From positions 186,001 to 250,000 of the forward strand of contig OX638325.1 of assembly GCA_951812795.1 (NCBI GenBank): DNA of 64,000 nt, read 5' to 3'. Below are positions 49,434 to 57,976 of this stretch, in pieces. The translations under genes were made by a program, and so were the position numbers. This DNA is from an uncultured Dehalococcoidia bacterium. GTDB lineage: Bacteria; Chloroflexota; Dehalococcoidia; Lucifugimonadales; Lucifugimonadaceae. Numbering within the stretch: position 1 is the stretch's first letter; each line of letters starts with the position of its first letter. Under the pieces are notes generated by a model. The model was not told the origin of the DNA. It did not search any database and worked only from the letters and a program-made list of their open reading frames with translations.

Positions 49434-50384
49434 TCAGCCTTCGACTAGATATGAGAAGACGCTCTCAAGGGAGTCGTCGATTGGTTGGATTCGGGTTAGT
49501 CGGACGTTGTTGCGTTGCGCGAGCACTGGCAAGTCGAGTTGGAGGACGGCGACGTTGGTAGTTAGTACGACGATTGAACCGTCGGGATCGAACTGGATCG
49601 ATTGAACGGCAGGTTGTTTGGCGAGTTCGCCGCCGAGTTGCTTGGGATCGGAGCACTCGATCTTAACGTGATAGGGACGGTCGTCGAGGGCGGCGCGGAT
49701 GGCGTGGAAATCGCCTTGCGCGGCGAGTTTACCGTTCACGACAAGAACGACGCTGTCGCTGACGTCTTCGACCTCCTCCAATATGTGGGATGAGATGATC
49801 ACGGAGCGCCCTTCGTCGGCGGTCTGATGGAGGATTTCTTGGAAGCGGATGCGTTGAGTCGGATCGGCTCCGTTGAGCGGTTCATCGAGGATAAGGAGTT
49901 CGGGGTCTCCAACGAGGGCCGCGGCGAGTCGGATGCGCTGGCGCATGCCGCGGGAGTATGTGGATATCGTTCGATCGAGGGCGAAGGACATGTCGACGCG
50001 TTCGATAGCGTTCCGGAGGTGACTCTCTTCGCGGCGTAGGTCCTTGAGCCTTGCGGATAGGCGAACGAATTCTAGGCCGGTCATGAATTCGTATGCCGAC
50101 TCGTTCTCGGTCATGATTCCGATGCGTTTGTAGACGTTATGGTCGGTGCGCGGGTCGGTATCTAGGAGCCGCACTGTGCCTTCGGAGGGGGAGTGGAGTC
50201 CGCAGATCATGCGTAAGAGGGTGGTTTTGCCGGCTCCGTTGGGTCCGAGTAGGCCGGTGATTCCGGAGTCGATGTTGAGGGTGACGTCTGAGACTGCGAC
50301 GACGTTGCCGAACCATTTTGAGACGGATTTTAGGGAGACGATGTAGTCGTCGTTAGTTTGAGATGTGGTGGTGACCGTCTGCAT
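49434..50384 (-). CDS. ABC exporter ATP-binding protein (second pair)
   Basis: 316 residues: Walker A LGPNGAGKTTLLRMICG (about 52), Q-loop region IGIMTENESAYEFMTG, signature YSRGMRQRIRLAAALVG (about 150), Walker B LLILDEPLNGADPTQR, and the H-loop VIISSHILEEVE. A C-terminal domain of about 100 residues follows, as in CcmA/YhaQ-type exporters. It starts 4 bases after the upstream permease stop and probably works with the permease at 48569-49309. Confidence 0.92.
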   Translation of the reverse strand: MQTVTTTSQTNDDYIVSLKSVSKWFGNVVAVSDVTLNIDSGITGLLGPNGAGKTTLLRMICGLHSPSEGTVRLLDTDPRTDHNVYKRIGIMTENESAYEFMTGLEFVRLSARLKDLRREESHLRNAIERVDMSFALDRTISTYSRGMRQRIRLAAALVGDPELLILDEPLNGADPTQRIRFQEILHQTADEGRSVIISSHILEEVEDVSDSVVLVVNGKLAAQGDFHAIRAALDDRPYHVKIECSDPKQLGGELAKQPAVQSIQFDPDGSIVVLTTNVAVLQLDLPVLAQRNNVRLTRIQPIDDSLESVFSYLVEG

Positions 50385-50388
50385 GTGG

Positions 50389-51306
50389 CTATCTTTGTGC
50401 CTGGTAGAAGCGCCATGTTGCGGCGATTGATCCGCCGGTTAGAAGGATCATCCACGCGATTGGGACGGCGATGTTGAGGTCGTACGCTTCGGCGTAGGTG
50501 TCGAAGAATATGGATGGGACGACGTTGGATGAGAGGTCGATCAGTCCGACGAGGTTGATCAATTCGGCTACGGTGTCTGAAGGGTTGAAGATCGAGATTA
50601 TTCCAGGTGCGATGGATGCGATCATGATGACGCCGATGATGATTAGGGTTGCGATCATGCGGCGGTCAGTCATGGAGCTGATGGCGATGGTGAATGAAGT
50701 TGTGAAGATGGCGAAGACGATGCCATTGCCGATAAATCGGGGTATGTTCAGCCAGTTGTCTTGGGCATGGCCGAGTGAATCTGCGACGCCAAATAAGAGC
50801 CCGATCCAGTATGTGATGTGTGGCAGGATGGAGGCGAGAAGGAGAAGGATGAAGAGAGCGCACCATCTTGCTCCTAGGTAGTCGAACAAGGTGATGGGTC
50901 GGACGAAGTAGAGATGTATGACGCGGTTTCGCCGATCTGGGCATACGAGTTCGGGGCCGACGAATGCGGCGAATATGAGGATCATGAATGAGATTACGGC
51001 CGTCAGTTCGAGATGGCCTGGCAAGTCGACGGGTAACCCGTTTTCGGTTTCGTCGACGTCGAAGCCGATTTGTTCGAAAAATGCGCCGATGGCGGCGAAG
51101 ACGAGGCCGGTGGCGATGGTTGGGGATAGGACTAGCCAGGGGAGGAATTTGGCCCATCCTCCGCGTCCGATCCCCATGCCGTTTTTGACGCTGTCCCATA
51201 GCATGGTTTTCCAGGCTCGGCTGCGACCCTCGCGTTCGCCAGCGTAGGACTGGTAACCGATGTCGAAGACGGTTCCGGTGCGTTCGGGTTGTTGGTCGGA
51301 GGTCAC
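50389..51306 (-). CDS. ABC-2 type exporter permease (first pair)
   Basis: 305 residues. About 50 polar residues (FDIGYQSYAGEREGRSRAWK) precede six hydrophobic segments including FLPWLVLSPTIATGLVFAAIGAF, FVGPELVCPDRRNRVIHLYFVRPITLFDYLGARWCAL, given as PDRRNRVIHLYFVRPI, and VPIAWMILLTGGSIAATWRFY. It is an ABC2 exporter permease paired with the ATPase encoded just upstream. Start is GTG, 3 bases after that gene's stop. Confidence 0.82.
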   Translation of the reverse strand: MTSDQQPERTGTVFDIGYQSYAGEREGRSRAWKTMLWDSVKNGMGIGRGGWAKFLPWLVLSPTIATGLVFAAIGAFFEQIGFDVDETENGLPVDLPGHLELTAVISFMILIFAAFVGPELVCPDRRNRVIHLYFVRPITLFDYLGARWCALFILLLLASILPHITYWIGLLFGVADSLGHAQDNWLNIPRFIGNGIVFAIFTTSFTIAISSMTDRRMIATLIIIGVIMIASIAPGIISIFNPSDTVAELINLVGLIDLSSNVVPSIFFDTYAEAYDLNIAVPIAWMILLTGGSIAATWRFYQAQR

Positions 51307-51309
51307 GGG

Positions 51310-52221
51310 TTAGTTGGTGCGGAAGAGGTCGATTAGTGCTCGCTGGCGTGGGCCCATGCGTACGATTCTGGCTTCGGATGCAACGAGGGCGTCGCGGACG
51401 GCGTCGAATTTCGCTCCATCGACATCGGGTATCGATATCGAGACGCCTTCGGAAGTGTGTTCCACGTTGCGGGTAGTTAGTTCGGTGGTGAATTGGTCGC
51501 GGTTGTTGGCAACTTCGACGTAGATGATTTCGGTTTCTTCTGTCAGGGATGCGACATCAGAGGCTTCTTTGACGCGTCCGAGGTCGAGTAGGACGATGTT
51601 GTCGCATGTTCGCTCGACGTCTTGCATGAGGTGAGTTGAGAGGACGACGCTGATGCCGAATTCTCGAGCGATACGACGGATCAAGTTCAGCATCTCGGTG
51701 CGACCTGTGGGGTCGAGGCCGGCGGTCGGCTCGTCGAGGAGGATTAGCACGGGGTCATGAACGAGGGCTTGCGCGAGTTTGACGCGTTGTTTCATTCCGG
51801 TCGAATAGCCGCCGATGGGACGATAACGCTCTTCGAAGAGGCCGACGTGGCGGAGGGTGTCGGCGGCGAGTGCGCGGGAGCGTGATGGGGGGATGCCGCT
51901 GACTTCGGCCATGTGGGTCAGGAAGTTTGCGGCCGACTGGTTAGGGGGTAGACAGTCGTGTTCGGGCATGTAACCGAGGCGGGATCGTGCATAGGGGTCT
52001 CGAGTATCGTCGCCCATTACGAGTGCGGAGCCGGACGTGGCAGAGGTGAGTCCGAGGAAGATACGGATGGCGGTCGATTTTCCGGCGCCGTTGGGACCTA
52101 GCAGGCCGGTGATGCCGGGGCCGACGGTGAATGATGCCGCGTCGAGGGCTTGGACGTTGCCGTAGAGTTTGGTGAGGTCGCGCGCCTCTAGGAGTGGAGT
52201 ACTAGAATTCGAAACGGCCAT
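51310..52221 (-). CDS. ABC exporter ATP-binding protein (first pair)
   Basis: 303 residues: LLEARDLTKLYGNVQALD, Walker A LGPNGAGKSTAIRIFLGL (about 43), Q-loop LGYMPEHDCLP, signature YSTGMKQRVKLAQALVHDP (about 140), Walker B LILLDEPTAGLDPTG, and the H-loop VVLSTHLMQDVE. It is the first gene of a four-gene run: ATPase 1, permease 1, ATPase 2, permease 2. An exporter such as the NatAB or Ccm type is likely. Confidence 0.93.
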   Translation of the reverse strand: MAVSNSSTPLLEARDLTKLYGNVQALDAASFTVGPGITGLLGPNGAGKSTAIRIFLGLTSATSGSALVMGDDTRDPYARSRLGYMPEHDCLPPNQSAANFLTHMAEVSGIPPSRSRALAADTLRHVGLFEERYRPIGGYSTGMKQRVKLAQALVHDPVLILLDEPTAGLDPTGRTEMLNLIRRIAREFGISVVLSTHLMQDVERTCDNIVLLDLGRVKEASDVASLTEETEIIYVEVANNRDQFTTELTTRNVEHTSEGVSISIPDVDGAKFDAVRDALVASEARIVRMGPRQRALIDLFRTN

Positions 52222-52299
52222 TGTCGAATGTTAGTTTCAGTCGTGGAAAAAGTATCGTGTTGGGTAGATTTGGGGAGCGGTACCGCAGTCGCCGTTCTA

Positions 52300-53133
52300 C
52301 TAGACGTCCAGTCGGTAAAAGTCGATGGCAGTTTCACCGAAAACGTAGTCTGATTGTTCTTGGGGAAGGTTCTTGAGCATTTCGCGGACGGAGTTGGCCC
52401 AATTGGGGTAGGTTGTGCCTTGGGTTGAGACGGGCCAGTCGGAGCCGAACATCAGGCGGTCGACGCCGAACATGCCGATGACGTGATGGACGTACGGTAG
52501 GAGGTCGTCGTTGGTCCAGTTCTCCATGTCCGCTTCGGTGGTCATGCCGGAAATTTTGCAGCGCATGCCGTTGATCGATGCGACGTCGCGGAGGCGGGTG
52601 AGCCAAGGTTCGACTTCACCCTCTTTGATGTTGGGTTTGGCGATGTGGTCGATAACGGCGCGGAGGTCTGGGACGTGCTCCATGATGCGGGGCACGAAGG
52701 GGAGGTTCCAAGGGCGGACTAGGAAGTCGTAGCAGAGACCACGTCGTTCGACTTCTTTGAGGCCTTGGATGGGAGCGTCTCCGGCGAGCCATCCGTGGTC
52801 CTCATCCATCTCCCAGAGGTGGCGAACGCCTTTGAAGTTTGTGCTTTGCTGGAGATCGTCGAGGATTTCGCCGACGTTGGGTTCGCTGAGGTCGACCCAT
52901 CCCACGACTCCGGCGACGAAGTCGTTGTTCTCAGCGATTTCGAGGCACCATTTGGTTTCTTCGACGGAGGCGTGCGCTTGAACGATGACGGTCTTATCGA
53001 CTCCGGCTTCTGCGAGTAAGGGGCGCAGTTCATGAGGTCCGTAATTGACCCGCAACGGACTGCCTTCGGGCATCCAATCGTAGGGTCGGAGGTCTAGGTC
53101 CCAGAAGTGGTGGTGGCTATCGACTACGGTCAT
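52300..53133 (-). CDS. Amidohydrolase_2 / L-fuconolactonase-like metal-dependent hydrolase
   Basis: 277 residues with the TIM-barrel metallohydrolase pattern: VVDSHHHFWDLDLRPYDWM with the HxH metal ligands (about 6-8), VVGWVDLSEPN, FKGVRHLWEMDEDHGWL, AVIDHIAKPNIKEGE with a ligand His, and the C-terminal metal ligand in LMFGSDWPVSTQG (Asp). L-fucono-1,5-lactonase and 4-sulfomuconolactonase share this layout; the exact substrate cannot be read. Start ATG at 53133. Confidence 0.88.
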   Translation of the reverse strand: MTVVDSHHHFWDLDLRPYDWMPEGSPLRVNYGPHELRPLLAEAGVDKTVIVQAHASVEETKWCLEIAENNDFVAGVVGWVDLSEPNVGEILDDLQQSTNFKGVRHLWEMDEDHGWLAGDAPIQGLKEVERRGLCYDFLVRPWNLPFVPRIMEHVPDLRAVIDHIAKPNIKEGEVEPWLTRLRDVASINGMRCKISGMTTEADMENWTNDDLLPYVHHVIGMFGVDRLMFGSDWPVSTQGTTYPNWANSVREMLKNLPQEQSDYVFGETAIDFYRLDV

Positions 53134-53169
53134 GGTTTGATTGTGTTGGCCCCCCTTGGGCCGCCCCGG

Positions 53170-53211
53170 TTGCCCTCATCCTAGCCCTCTCCCGCTCAGC
53201 GGGAGAGGGGA
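53170..53211. repeat. Family B palindrome, copy 3
   Basis: TTGCCCTCATCCTAGCCC followed by CTCTCCCGC-TCA-GCGGGAGAG, with the same GGGCCGCCCCGG leader as the other copies. Confidence 0.85.
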
Positions 53212-53289
53212 TCCTTGCGGGTGGATGAGTTGTTGGCGTGGCGCTTCGTACGTTTCTCCGACACGCGGGGATATGCCCCGCTATATTTC

Positions 53290-53474
53290 GGACATTTCCC
53301 CGTCTCGTGCGAGTGTGCCCCCTTTGTCCCCCGTATCGGAGTACGGGGCAGGCCCCGGACATTTCCCCCGTCTCGTGCGAGTGTGCCCCCTTTGTCCTTC
53401 GGACATTTCCCCGGCTCTTGCAAGTGTGCCCCCTTTGTCCTTCGGACATTTCCCCCGTGAACGGGGGAAACATG
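53290..53474. repeat. Family C array (GGACATTTCCCC units)
   Basis: GGACATTTCCCC occurs at 53290, 53357, 53401 and 53443 (spacings 67, 44 and 42). Each of the first three is followed by a variable segment such as GTCTCGTGCGAGTGTGCCCC and CCTTTGTCC; the last ends in CCCCCGT-GAA-CGGGGGAAA. It fills the 345-bp gap 53134-53478 together with the family B copy; no gene is there. Confidence 0.85.
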
Positions 53475-53478
53475 ATGG

Positions 53479-54201
53479 TTATCGGGCGATGGTTCCGATG
53501 GCGGGTTCGCCTCGGATTGCGGTGCCGTGGCTGCCGGCGAAGTTGGCGTCGGCGAACCAGAGGACACCGTCTTTGGAGGAAAAGCCGTGGATAAACGGGT
53601 CTTCAGGCCCCATCGTGATGCGGTCCATCTCGGCACCAGACTCTTTGTTGTAGAGGACTACGACATTGTCGGTAGTGTGTGCGCACCAGATTCCGTCGTC
53701 GCCTTCCAAGGCGAGGCCGTGCAGGCGCTCGAGCTCGACCTCGAACATGTGAACAACCTTGAAGTCGTCAGACGGGTCGACGAGGTAGATTGCTTTGGGG
53801 TTGAATGCAGTAACCCAGAGCAGGCTCTGGTCGTGGTCCCACTCGATGCCGTGGATGCCGCCGCCGTCTGGGGTGCGCCATCGGTCGACGGTTTCGCCGG
53901 TGTCCATATCGCACTTGACGACGTAGCCGAGGTGGGTGTCGGTGCTTCGGTAGGGGCGGGAGACGGTGGTGCCGTTGGAACCGGTCCAGATGTGTCCATC
54001 TCCGACGGTGATGCCGGAGCCGTTCTCAGTGCCGGTGTACACCGTACGGAGGACGTTGCCGCCTTCGTCGATCACATAGACGTTGTCCGTGAGTTGGTCC
54101 ATCACGAATAGCTGGTCGTTGTACCACTGCAGGCCGTTCGGCATTTCACATGGAGATGGGATGGTTGTTCCCACCATCGATTTCGTCGCTGTCATCGTCA
54201 T
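53479..54201 (-). CDS. Beta-propeller (SMP-30/NHL-like) protein
   Basis: 240 residues of repeated blades: PNGLQWYNDQLFVMDQLTDNVYVID, GNVLRTVYTGTENGSGITVGDG, IHGIEWDHDQSLLWVTAFNPKAIYLVD, LHGLALEGDDGIWCAHTTDNVVVL, and HGFSSKDGVLWFADANFAG, each given only in short parts. The blade pattern (G-hydrophobic-x-W ... V-D) resembles SMP-30 or NHL propellers. There is no signal peptide, so it is probably cytoplasmic. GGAGCG stands 6 bases before the ATG. Six or fewer blades fit in 240 residues, fewer than a full WD40 ring. Confidence 0.8.
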   Translation of the reverse strand: MTMTATKSMVGTTIPSPCEMPNGLQWYNDQLFVMDQLTDNVYVIDEGGNVLRTVYTGTENGSGITVGDGHIWTGSNGTTVSRPYRSTDTHLGYVVKCDMDTGETVDRWRTPDGGGIHGIEWDHDQSLLWVTAFNPKAIYLVDPSDDFKVVHMFEVELERLHGLALEGDDGIWCAHTTDNVVVLYNKESGAEMDRITMGPEDPFIHGFSSKDGVLWFADANFAGSHGTAIRGEPAIGTIAR

Positions 54202-54348
54202 ATTTGACGCTCCAATCGCAATGTTGTTTTGCTCAATCCTAGTGCAAGTAGTTTAACTTGAAAGCATCTCCGGCGCGCCATTTGAGGCAATCGATCTCGG
54301 ATTGCCGCAGGGTGTCACGGCGACAATAGAAAAGACGGAGACGGGGTG

Positions 54349-54357
54349 TGTTAGAAT
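54349..54357 (+). promoter_or_regulatory. Extended -10 promoter of the NYN gene
   Basis: TGTTAGAAT is an extended -10 (TGnTAGAAT) without a clear -35. Expected start is near 54364, giving a leader of about 200 nt before the ATG at 54564. Confidence 0.45.
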
Positions 54358-54371
54358 AGTTGTGCGTGAGA

Positions 54372-54480
54372 GTAGGCGAAACTAAAGACCCGATTCAACG
54401 GGCAATCTACCTAAACCACCGGTTTAACCGAACCCTCCTGACGCCTACGGAGAAGATGCTTGGATGCTGTGCAGCTGTCC
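54372..54480 (+). ncRNA. Possible structured 5' leader of the NYN-domain gene
   Basis: A closing helix GTAGGCG (54372-54378) / CGCCTAC (54442-54448) encloses CCCG-ATTCAA-CGGG (54389-54402) and a hairpin AAACC-ACC-GGTTT (54413-54425), the latter overlapping an alternative CGG/CCG (54420-54430). Outside it GGAtGCTG pairs with CAGCtgTCC (54462-54480). It resembles no class I know. The rest of 54202-54563 has no gene; a 61-codon TTG frame at 54360 starts before the likely transcript start and is not accepted. Confidence 0.4.
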
Positions 54481-54563
54481 AATCGAGACGGCGATCATAC
54501 AACCTGAGACATACATCGAATAACAGGGAGAGGCGGTTGAAATGATGATAAGGAAACAATCGC

Positions 54564-55556
54564 ATGCAAAATCAAGGTCACGGTAATGGAGCAGGCCGTC
54601 GAGTGATGATATTTATCGACGGCAGCAACCTCTACCACGTACTTAAACAGAACACCGATAAACAAAATCTCGACTACAAGAAATTCTCAGAAAAGCTCTC
54701 CGGGGATCGGGAGCTAATCCGGACCTATTACTACAACATTCGTCAGGAATCGCCTGACAACCCGAGTTTGGCCGAGTCGCAGGACCGGTTTTTGAACGCT
54801 CTTTACGAGACCGACTATCTGGAAGTGAAACTGGGTATTTGGAAGCAGCGGGGCAACACGATGGTGGAGAAGGGCGTCGATGTCATGATTGCCGCAGATC
54901 TCATCGCACACGCTTACGAAGACCATTACGACACGGCGATCTTGGTGAGCGGCGATGCTGATTTCTATCCGGCGTTGCAGGTGGTGAAGGACACGGGTAA
55001 ACAGGTCGAGGTTGCGGCATTTGATTCGAATCTTTCCTCAGAGGCGGCGCGGTTTTCGGATGTATTGATCAAGTTCGAACGTAGCTACTTCGACGATCTT
55101 TGGATGTCTTCGAGCCAGAAAAACAGCAATATGCGGGCTGCGGAGAAGCGGAGGTCGGTGACCGATGAAGCGGCTTCACCGAATGGTGAGGATAAGGGTG
55201 CGTCACGAGGGCAGACGAACAATCGACGCCCGTTCACGGAACGATACGCTGATCGCCGGAACGCGTACAACGCTGCATCGTCGCGCAATGGTCATACCAC
55301 TACGAAAGCGCCTAACCGAGTCCGACGTACGGAGACCCGCCGGAGTCTATCTTCGGTTCTCGACAGCAACGCCAAGCCTGCGAGTCGTACAGAGCGGCGT
55401 GGACTGGCGACCGCATCCCGGCAACGAGGCTCGCAGATAGACAAGCGATCAAAGTCTGCATCAGACTCACCGAGCACAAACGGCAGAACCTCCGGGCCAC
55501 GCAGTAAAGATCGACGGAAGTCGTGGATTTCGCGGATGCTGAATTCCCGATCCTAG
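54564..55556 (+). CDS. NYN-domain (LabA/DUF88-like) protein with long basic tail
   Basis: 330 residues. Residues 12-175 form a NYN ribonuclease-like domain: VMIFIDGSNLYHVL with the first conserved Asp, EKGVDVMIAADLIAHAYEDHYDTAIL with two more Asp, and VSGDADFYPALQVVKDTGKQVEVAA. The last ~150 residues are low-complexity, rich in Arg, Ser, Lys and Thr, and probably disordered and RNA-binding. NYN proteins are Mg-dependent nucleases acting on RNA. AAGGAAA stands before the ATG, 9 bases away. It is convergent with the next gene (8 bp). Confidence 0.85.
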   Translation: MQNQGHGNGAGRRVMIFIDGSNLYHVLKQNTDKQNLDYKKFSEKLSGDRELIRTYYYNIRQESPDNPSLAESQDRFLNALYETDYLEVKLGIWKQRGNTMVEKGVDVMIAADLIAHAYEDHYDTAILVSGDADFYPALQVVKDTGKQVEVAAFDSNLSSEAARFSDVLIKFERSYFDDLWMSSSQKNSNMRAAEKRRSVTDEAASPNGEDKGASRGQTNNRRPFTERYADRRNAYNAASSRNGHTTTKAPNRVRRTETRRSLSSVLDSNAKPASRTERRGLATASRQRGSQIDKRSKSASDSPSTNGRTSGPRSKDRRKSWISRMLNSRS

Positions 55557-55564
55557 CCGGGTTT

Positions 55565-56569
55565 CTACCAATCGGCATCCACGATATTGCTATCGTCTTC
55601 GTAGATGCGTTGTTGAGAGCCGGACTTGAAGTCCAAGGTGAAGAGATGATTCTTGCCGTCGACTTCCGAGCGGAAGAGGATCTGCTTCCCGTTTAGAGAC
55701 CAAATCGGGTTGGAATCGGGGACGCGGTTTTGGGTTAGACGTCGAGTCTTTTTGTCGTCGGTATCGATGGAGTAAATCTCGGCATTGCCGTCGCGTTCTG
55801 AGAGATATACGATGTCGCGCCCGTTTGGTGCCCACTCGAATTCGGTTTCGTTTCCGTCGTCATCGGTCAGTGCAGAGGCAGAGCTTGGGCCGTCTCCGGT
55901 GTCGACAACCAACGTATAGATTTCGGTTGAATCGTCGGATTGTGTCCGCGCGAATGCGACCCGTCGGCCGTCTAAGGAAAATCTCGGACGGGAGTCTGGG
56001 TAGTCCGTGAGTTGGACTTCGTTGACGCCATTTACCGAACGCATGTAGATACCATCACCGCCGTCGACGCTGATGCGCATCACGATCCACTCGTTGTCAC
56101 CCGACCAATTTCCGAGTTCGACGTTTCCGGCCGGTTCGGTGATGAGCAAGGTGGTTTTGTCATCGTCGAAATCGTAAACGAAGACTTCGGTGTTGTCAGA
56201 AGAATCGGTTTGGTACGCGATCTTGCGCGAGTCGGGGGACCAGAAATACTTGGATACGCTGTTCGGCGCGTCGGGCACCCGAGTATCATCCTCGGTGGAT
56301 CGGTCCCAAATCTTCAACTGTCCGGTGCCGTTCGACACGTCGGCTAAGAAAGCGATGCTTCGTTGGTTAGGAGACCATACCGGGTCCTCGACTGCCTCAT
56401 TGACTATTTTCGAAGTTTCGCCGTTGGTTTCGAGCAGAAAAAGCTGGTTGTCTTCCTCTTCCAATACGAAGGCAATTTCGTAGCTTAGACCGTCGCCTCC
56501 GCAGGCGTAGGTTGCGATGAGGGTGGCAGTCGCGATGGCGGTGAGGACGGTTGCTTTGGCGAAATTCAT
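55565..56569 (-). CDS. TolB-like (WD40-like PD40) lipoprotein
   Basis: 334 residues from the ATG at 56569. A lipoprotein signal ends in LIATYAC (Cys23) and the mature part carries at least six WD40-like PD40 blades: VWSPNQRSIAFLAD, FWSPDSRKIAYQTDSS, NWSGDNEWIVMRIS, RFSLDGRRVAFARTQSD, EWAPNGRDIVYLSERDG, and IWSLNGKQILFRSEVDG. TolB-like propellers act in the cell envelope, often as binding or signalling proteins. The frame continues upstream to 56689 but without signal. No other Tol genes are near. Confidence 0.88.
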   Translation of the reverse strand: MNFAKATVLTAIATATLIATYACGGDGLSYEIAFVLEEEDNQLFLLETNGETSKIVNEAVEDPVWSPNQRSIAFLADVSNGTGQLKIWDRSTEDDTRVPDAPNSVSKYFWSPDSRKIAYQTDSSDNTEVFVYDFDDDKTTLLITEPAGNVELGNWSGDNEWIVMRISVDGGDGIYMRSVNGVNEVQLTDYPDSRPRFSLDGRRVAFARTQSDDSTEIYTLVVDTGDGPSSASALTDDDGNETEFEWAPNGRDIVYLSERDGNAEIYSIDTDDKKTRRLTQNRVPDSNPIWSLNGKQILFRSEVDGKNHLFTLDFKSGSQQRIYEDDSNIVDADW

Positions 56570-56736
56570 ATTGAGTTCGGATGACGTTGTTGATGCGACG
56601 GAACCAGACGTGTGAGAACAGAAAACTGTGGGTTCCTTTACGCGATTTTCGGCAATTTCGTTTGATTGTTTCAAGTGATGCAGATGCATCTAAAATCGCA
56701 ATACGTGCTGATTACCTGCCAGACTGAGAGATATCG

Positions 56737-57909
56737 ATGAAATTCGCGTTCTTTATGATGCCGTTGCATACGCCCAACGAGAATCCATCTCTGGCGTTCG
56801 AACGCGACATCGACATGATCAACTATGCCGAGAAACTGGGATTCGACGAGTATTTCATCGGTGAGCATCATTCTGCGGCCTGGGAAAACATGCCGACCCC
56901 TGAATTAGTGCTAGCCAAGGCATCGGCAACTGCGACGCGGATCACGCTGGGCACGGGCGTAGTGTCGCTCCCGTTTCATCACCCGTTCCATGTCGCAGAA
57001 CGCTTCGCGTTCCTAGACCATCTAACCCGAGGTAGAACGGTACTCGGCGTCGGGCCTAGCGGTTTGCCCACAGATCCTCAGCGGTTCAAGATTCCTCCTA
57101 AGGACTTGAATGCGATGATGCGGGAATCCACCGACATCATTGTGAAGCTGCTGGAGTCGCCCGATCCGATATCGTATGACGGGAAGTACTGGACGATTGA
57201 CGAGATGGCGCTCCAGTTGCGCTCGTATCAGCAGCCGAGGCTCAAATTAGCGACGCCGTCGGCCGGTAGCAAACGCTCACTGGACTTCGTGGCTCAGTAC
57301 GAGATGATGATGTTTTCGATTGCGGGGAGTGGTCCGCCAGATGCGGTGCCATTGGCGCGGCAATGGGACGAGGTGGTTGACGCGTCTGCGAAGTACGGTA
57401 CGTCGCCGAACAAGGACGACTGGCGCGTCGTGACCTACATTCACTTGGCAGACACCCGCGAAGAAGCGTTCGAGCAAGCCCGACACGGGGCAGTGCGTGA
57501 CGTGCACAACTATTTTTACACGATCAACACGCCGCGAAGTTGGTTGATTCGTCCGGACCAGAACCCGGCCGATCTGACGTTTGAGGAGATTGTGGGCAAG
57601 CGGCGCTGGATCATCGGAACGCCTGACGATGCGATCGAGCAAATCGAAGAGATTGTCGAAGAAGCTGGCGGCATTGGCGGCTTAATGCTGACGACACACG
57701 AATGGATGCCGATGAGGCACGTTATGTACTCACAAGAGTTGTTTGCCCGGTACGTGATGCCGAGGTTCAGAGGGCATACGGCGGACTTGGAACGGGAATG
57801 GGAGCGTACGAAGCAGGATCGCGCCCACGGTCGGATACCGAACATTACTGGACCAAACGACGGAACGCTGAACGATGGTAAGAAGAGCAATACGTTCGTG
57901 AAGGTTTGA
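56737..57909 (+). CDS. LLM-class flavin-dependent oxidoreductase (luciferase-like)
   Basis: 390 residues with the luciferase-like TIM barrel: KFAFFMMPLHTPNENPSL, YAEKLGFDEYFIGEHHSAAWENMPTPELVLA (EHH start), ITLGTGVVSLPFHHPFHVAER, and a GVGPSGLPTDPQRF stretch. The C-terminal third includes WIIGTPDDAIEQIEE. It uses a reduced flavin to oxidise an unknown substrate such as an alkane, aromatic or sulfonate. Such enzymes are plentiful in SAR202-like genomes. It is divergent from the lipoprotein gene (167 bp apart). Confidence 0.9.
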   Translation: MKFAFFMMPLHTPNENPSLAFERDIDMINYAEKLGFDEYFIGEHHSAAWENMPTPELVLAKASATATRITLGTGVVSLPFHHPFHVAERFAFLDHLTRGRTVLGVGPSGLPTDPQRFKIPPKDLNAMMRESTDIIVKLLESPDPISYDGKYWTIDEMALQLRSYQQPRLKLATPSAGSKRSLDFVAQYEMMMFSIAGSGPPDAVPLARQWDEVVDASAKYGTSPNKDDWRVVTYIHLADTREEAFEQARHGAVRDVHNYFYTINTPRSWLIRPDQNPADLTFEEIVGKRRWIIGTPDDAIEQIEEIVEEAGGIGGLMLTTHEWMPMRHVMYSQELFARYVMPRFRGHTADLEREWERTKQDRAHGRIPNITGPNDGTLNDGKKSNTFVKV

Positions 57910-57976
57910 CGATTCCTGGGAATACGAAATGTGTCGCGTCGCTGAACCCGTGGTGAAACTGCCACTGGGTTCACAT

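Noticed and set aside
54360-54545. 61-residue frame upstream of the NYN gene
   Set aside because: It starts before the likely transcription start, lacks a ribosome site and reads like non-coding sequence; the region is better explained as leader RNA.
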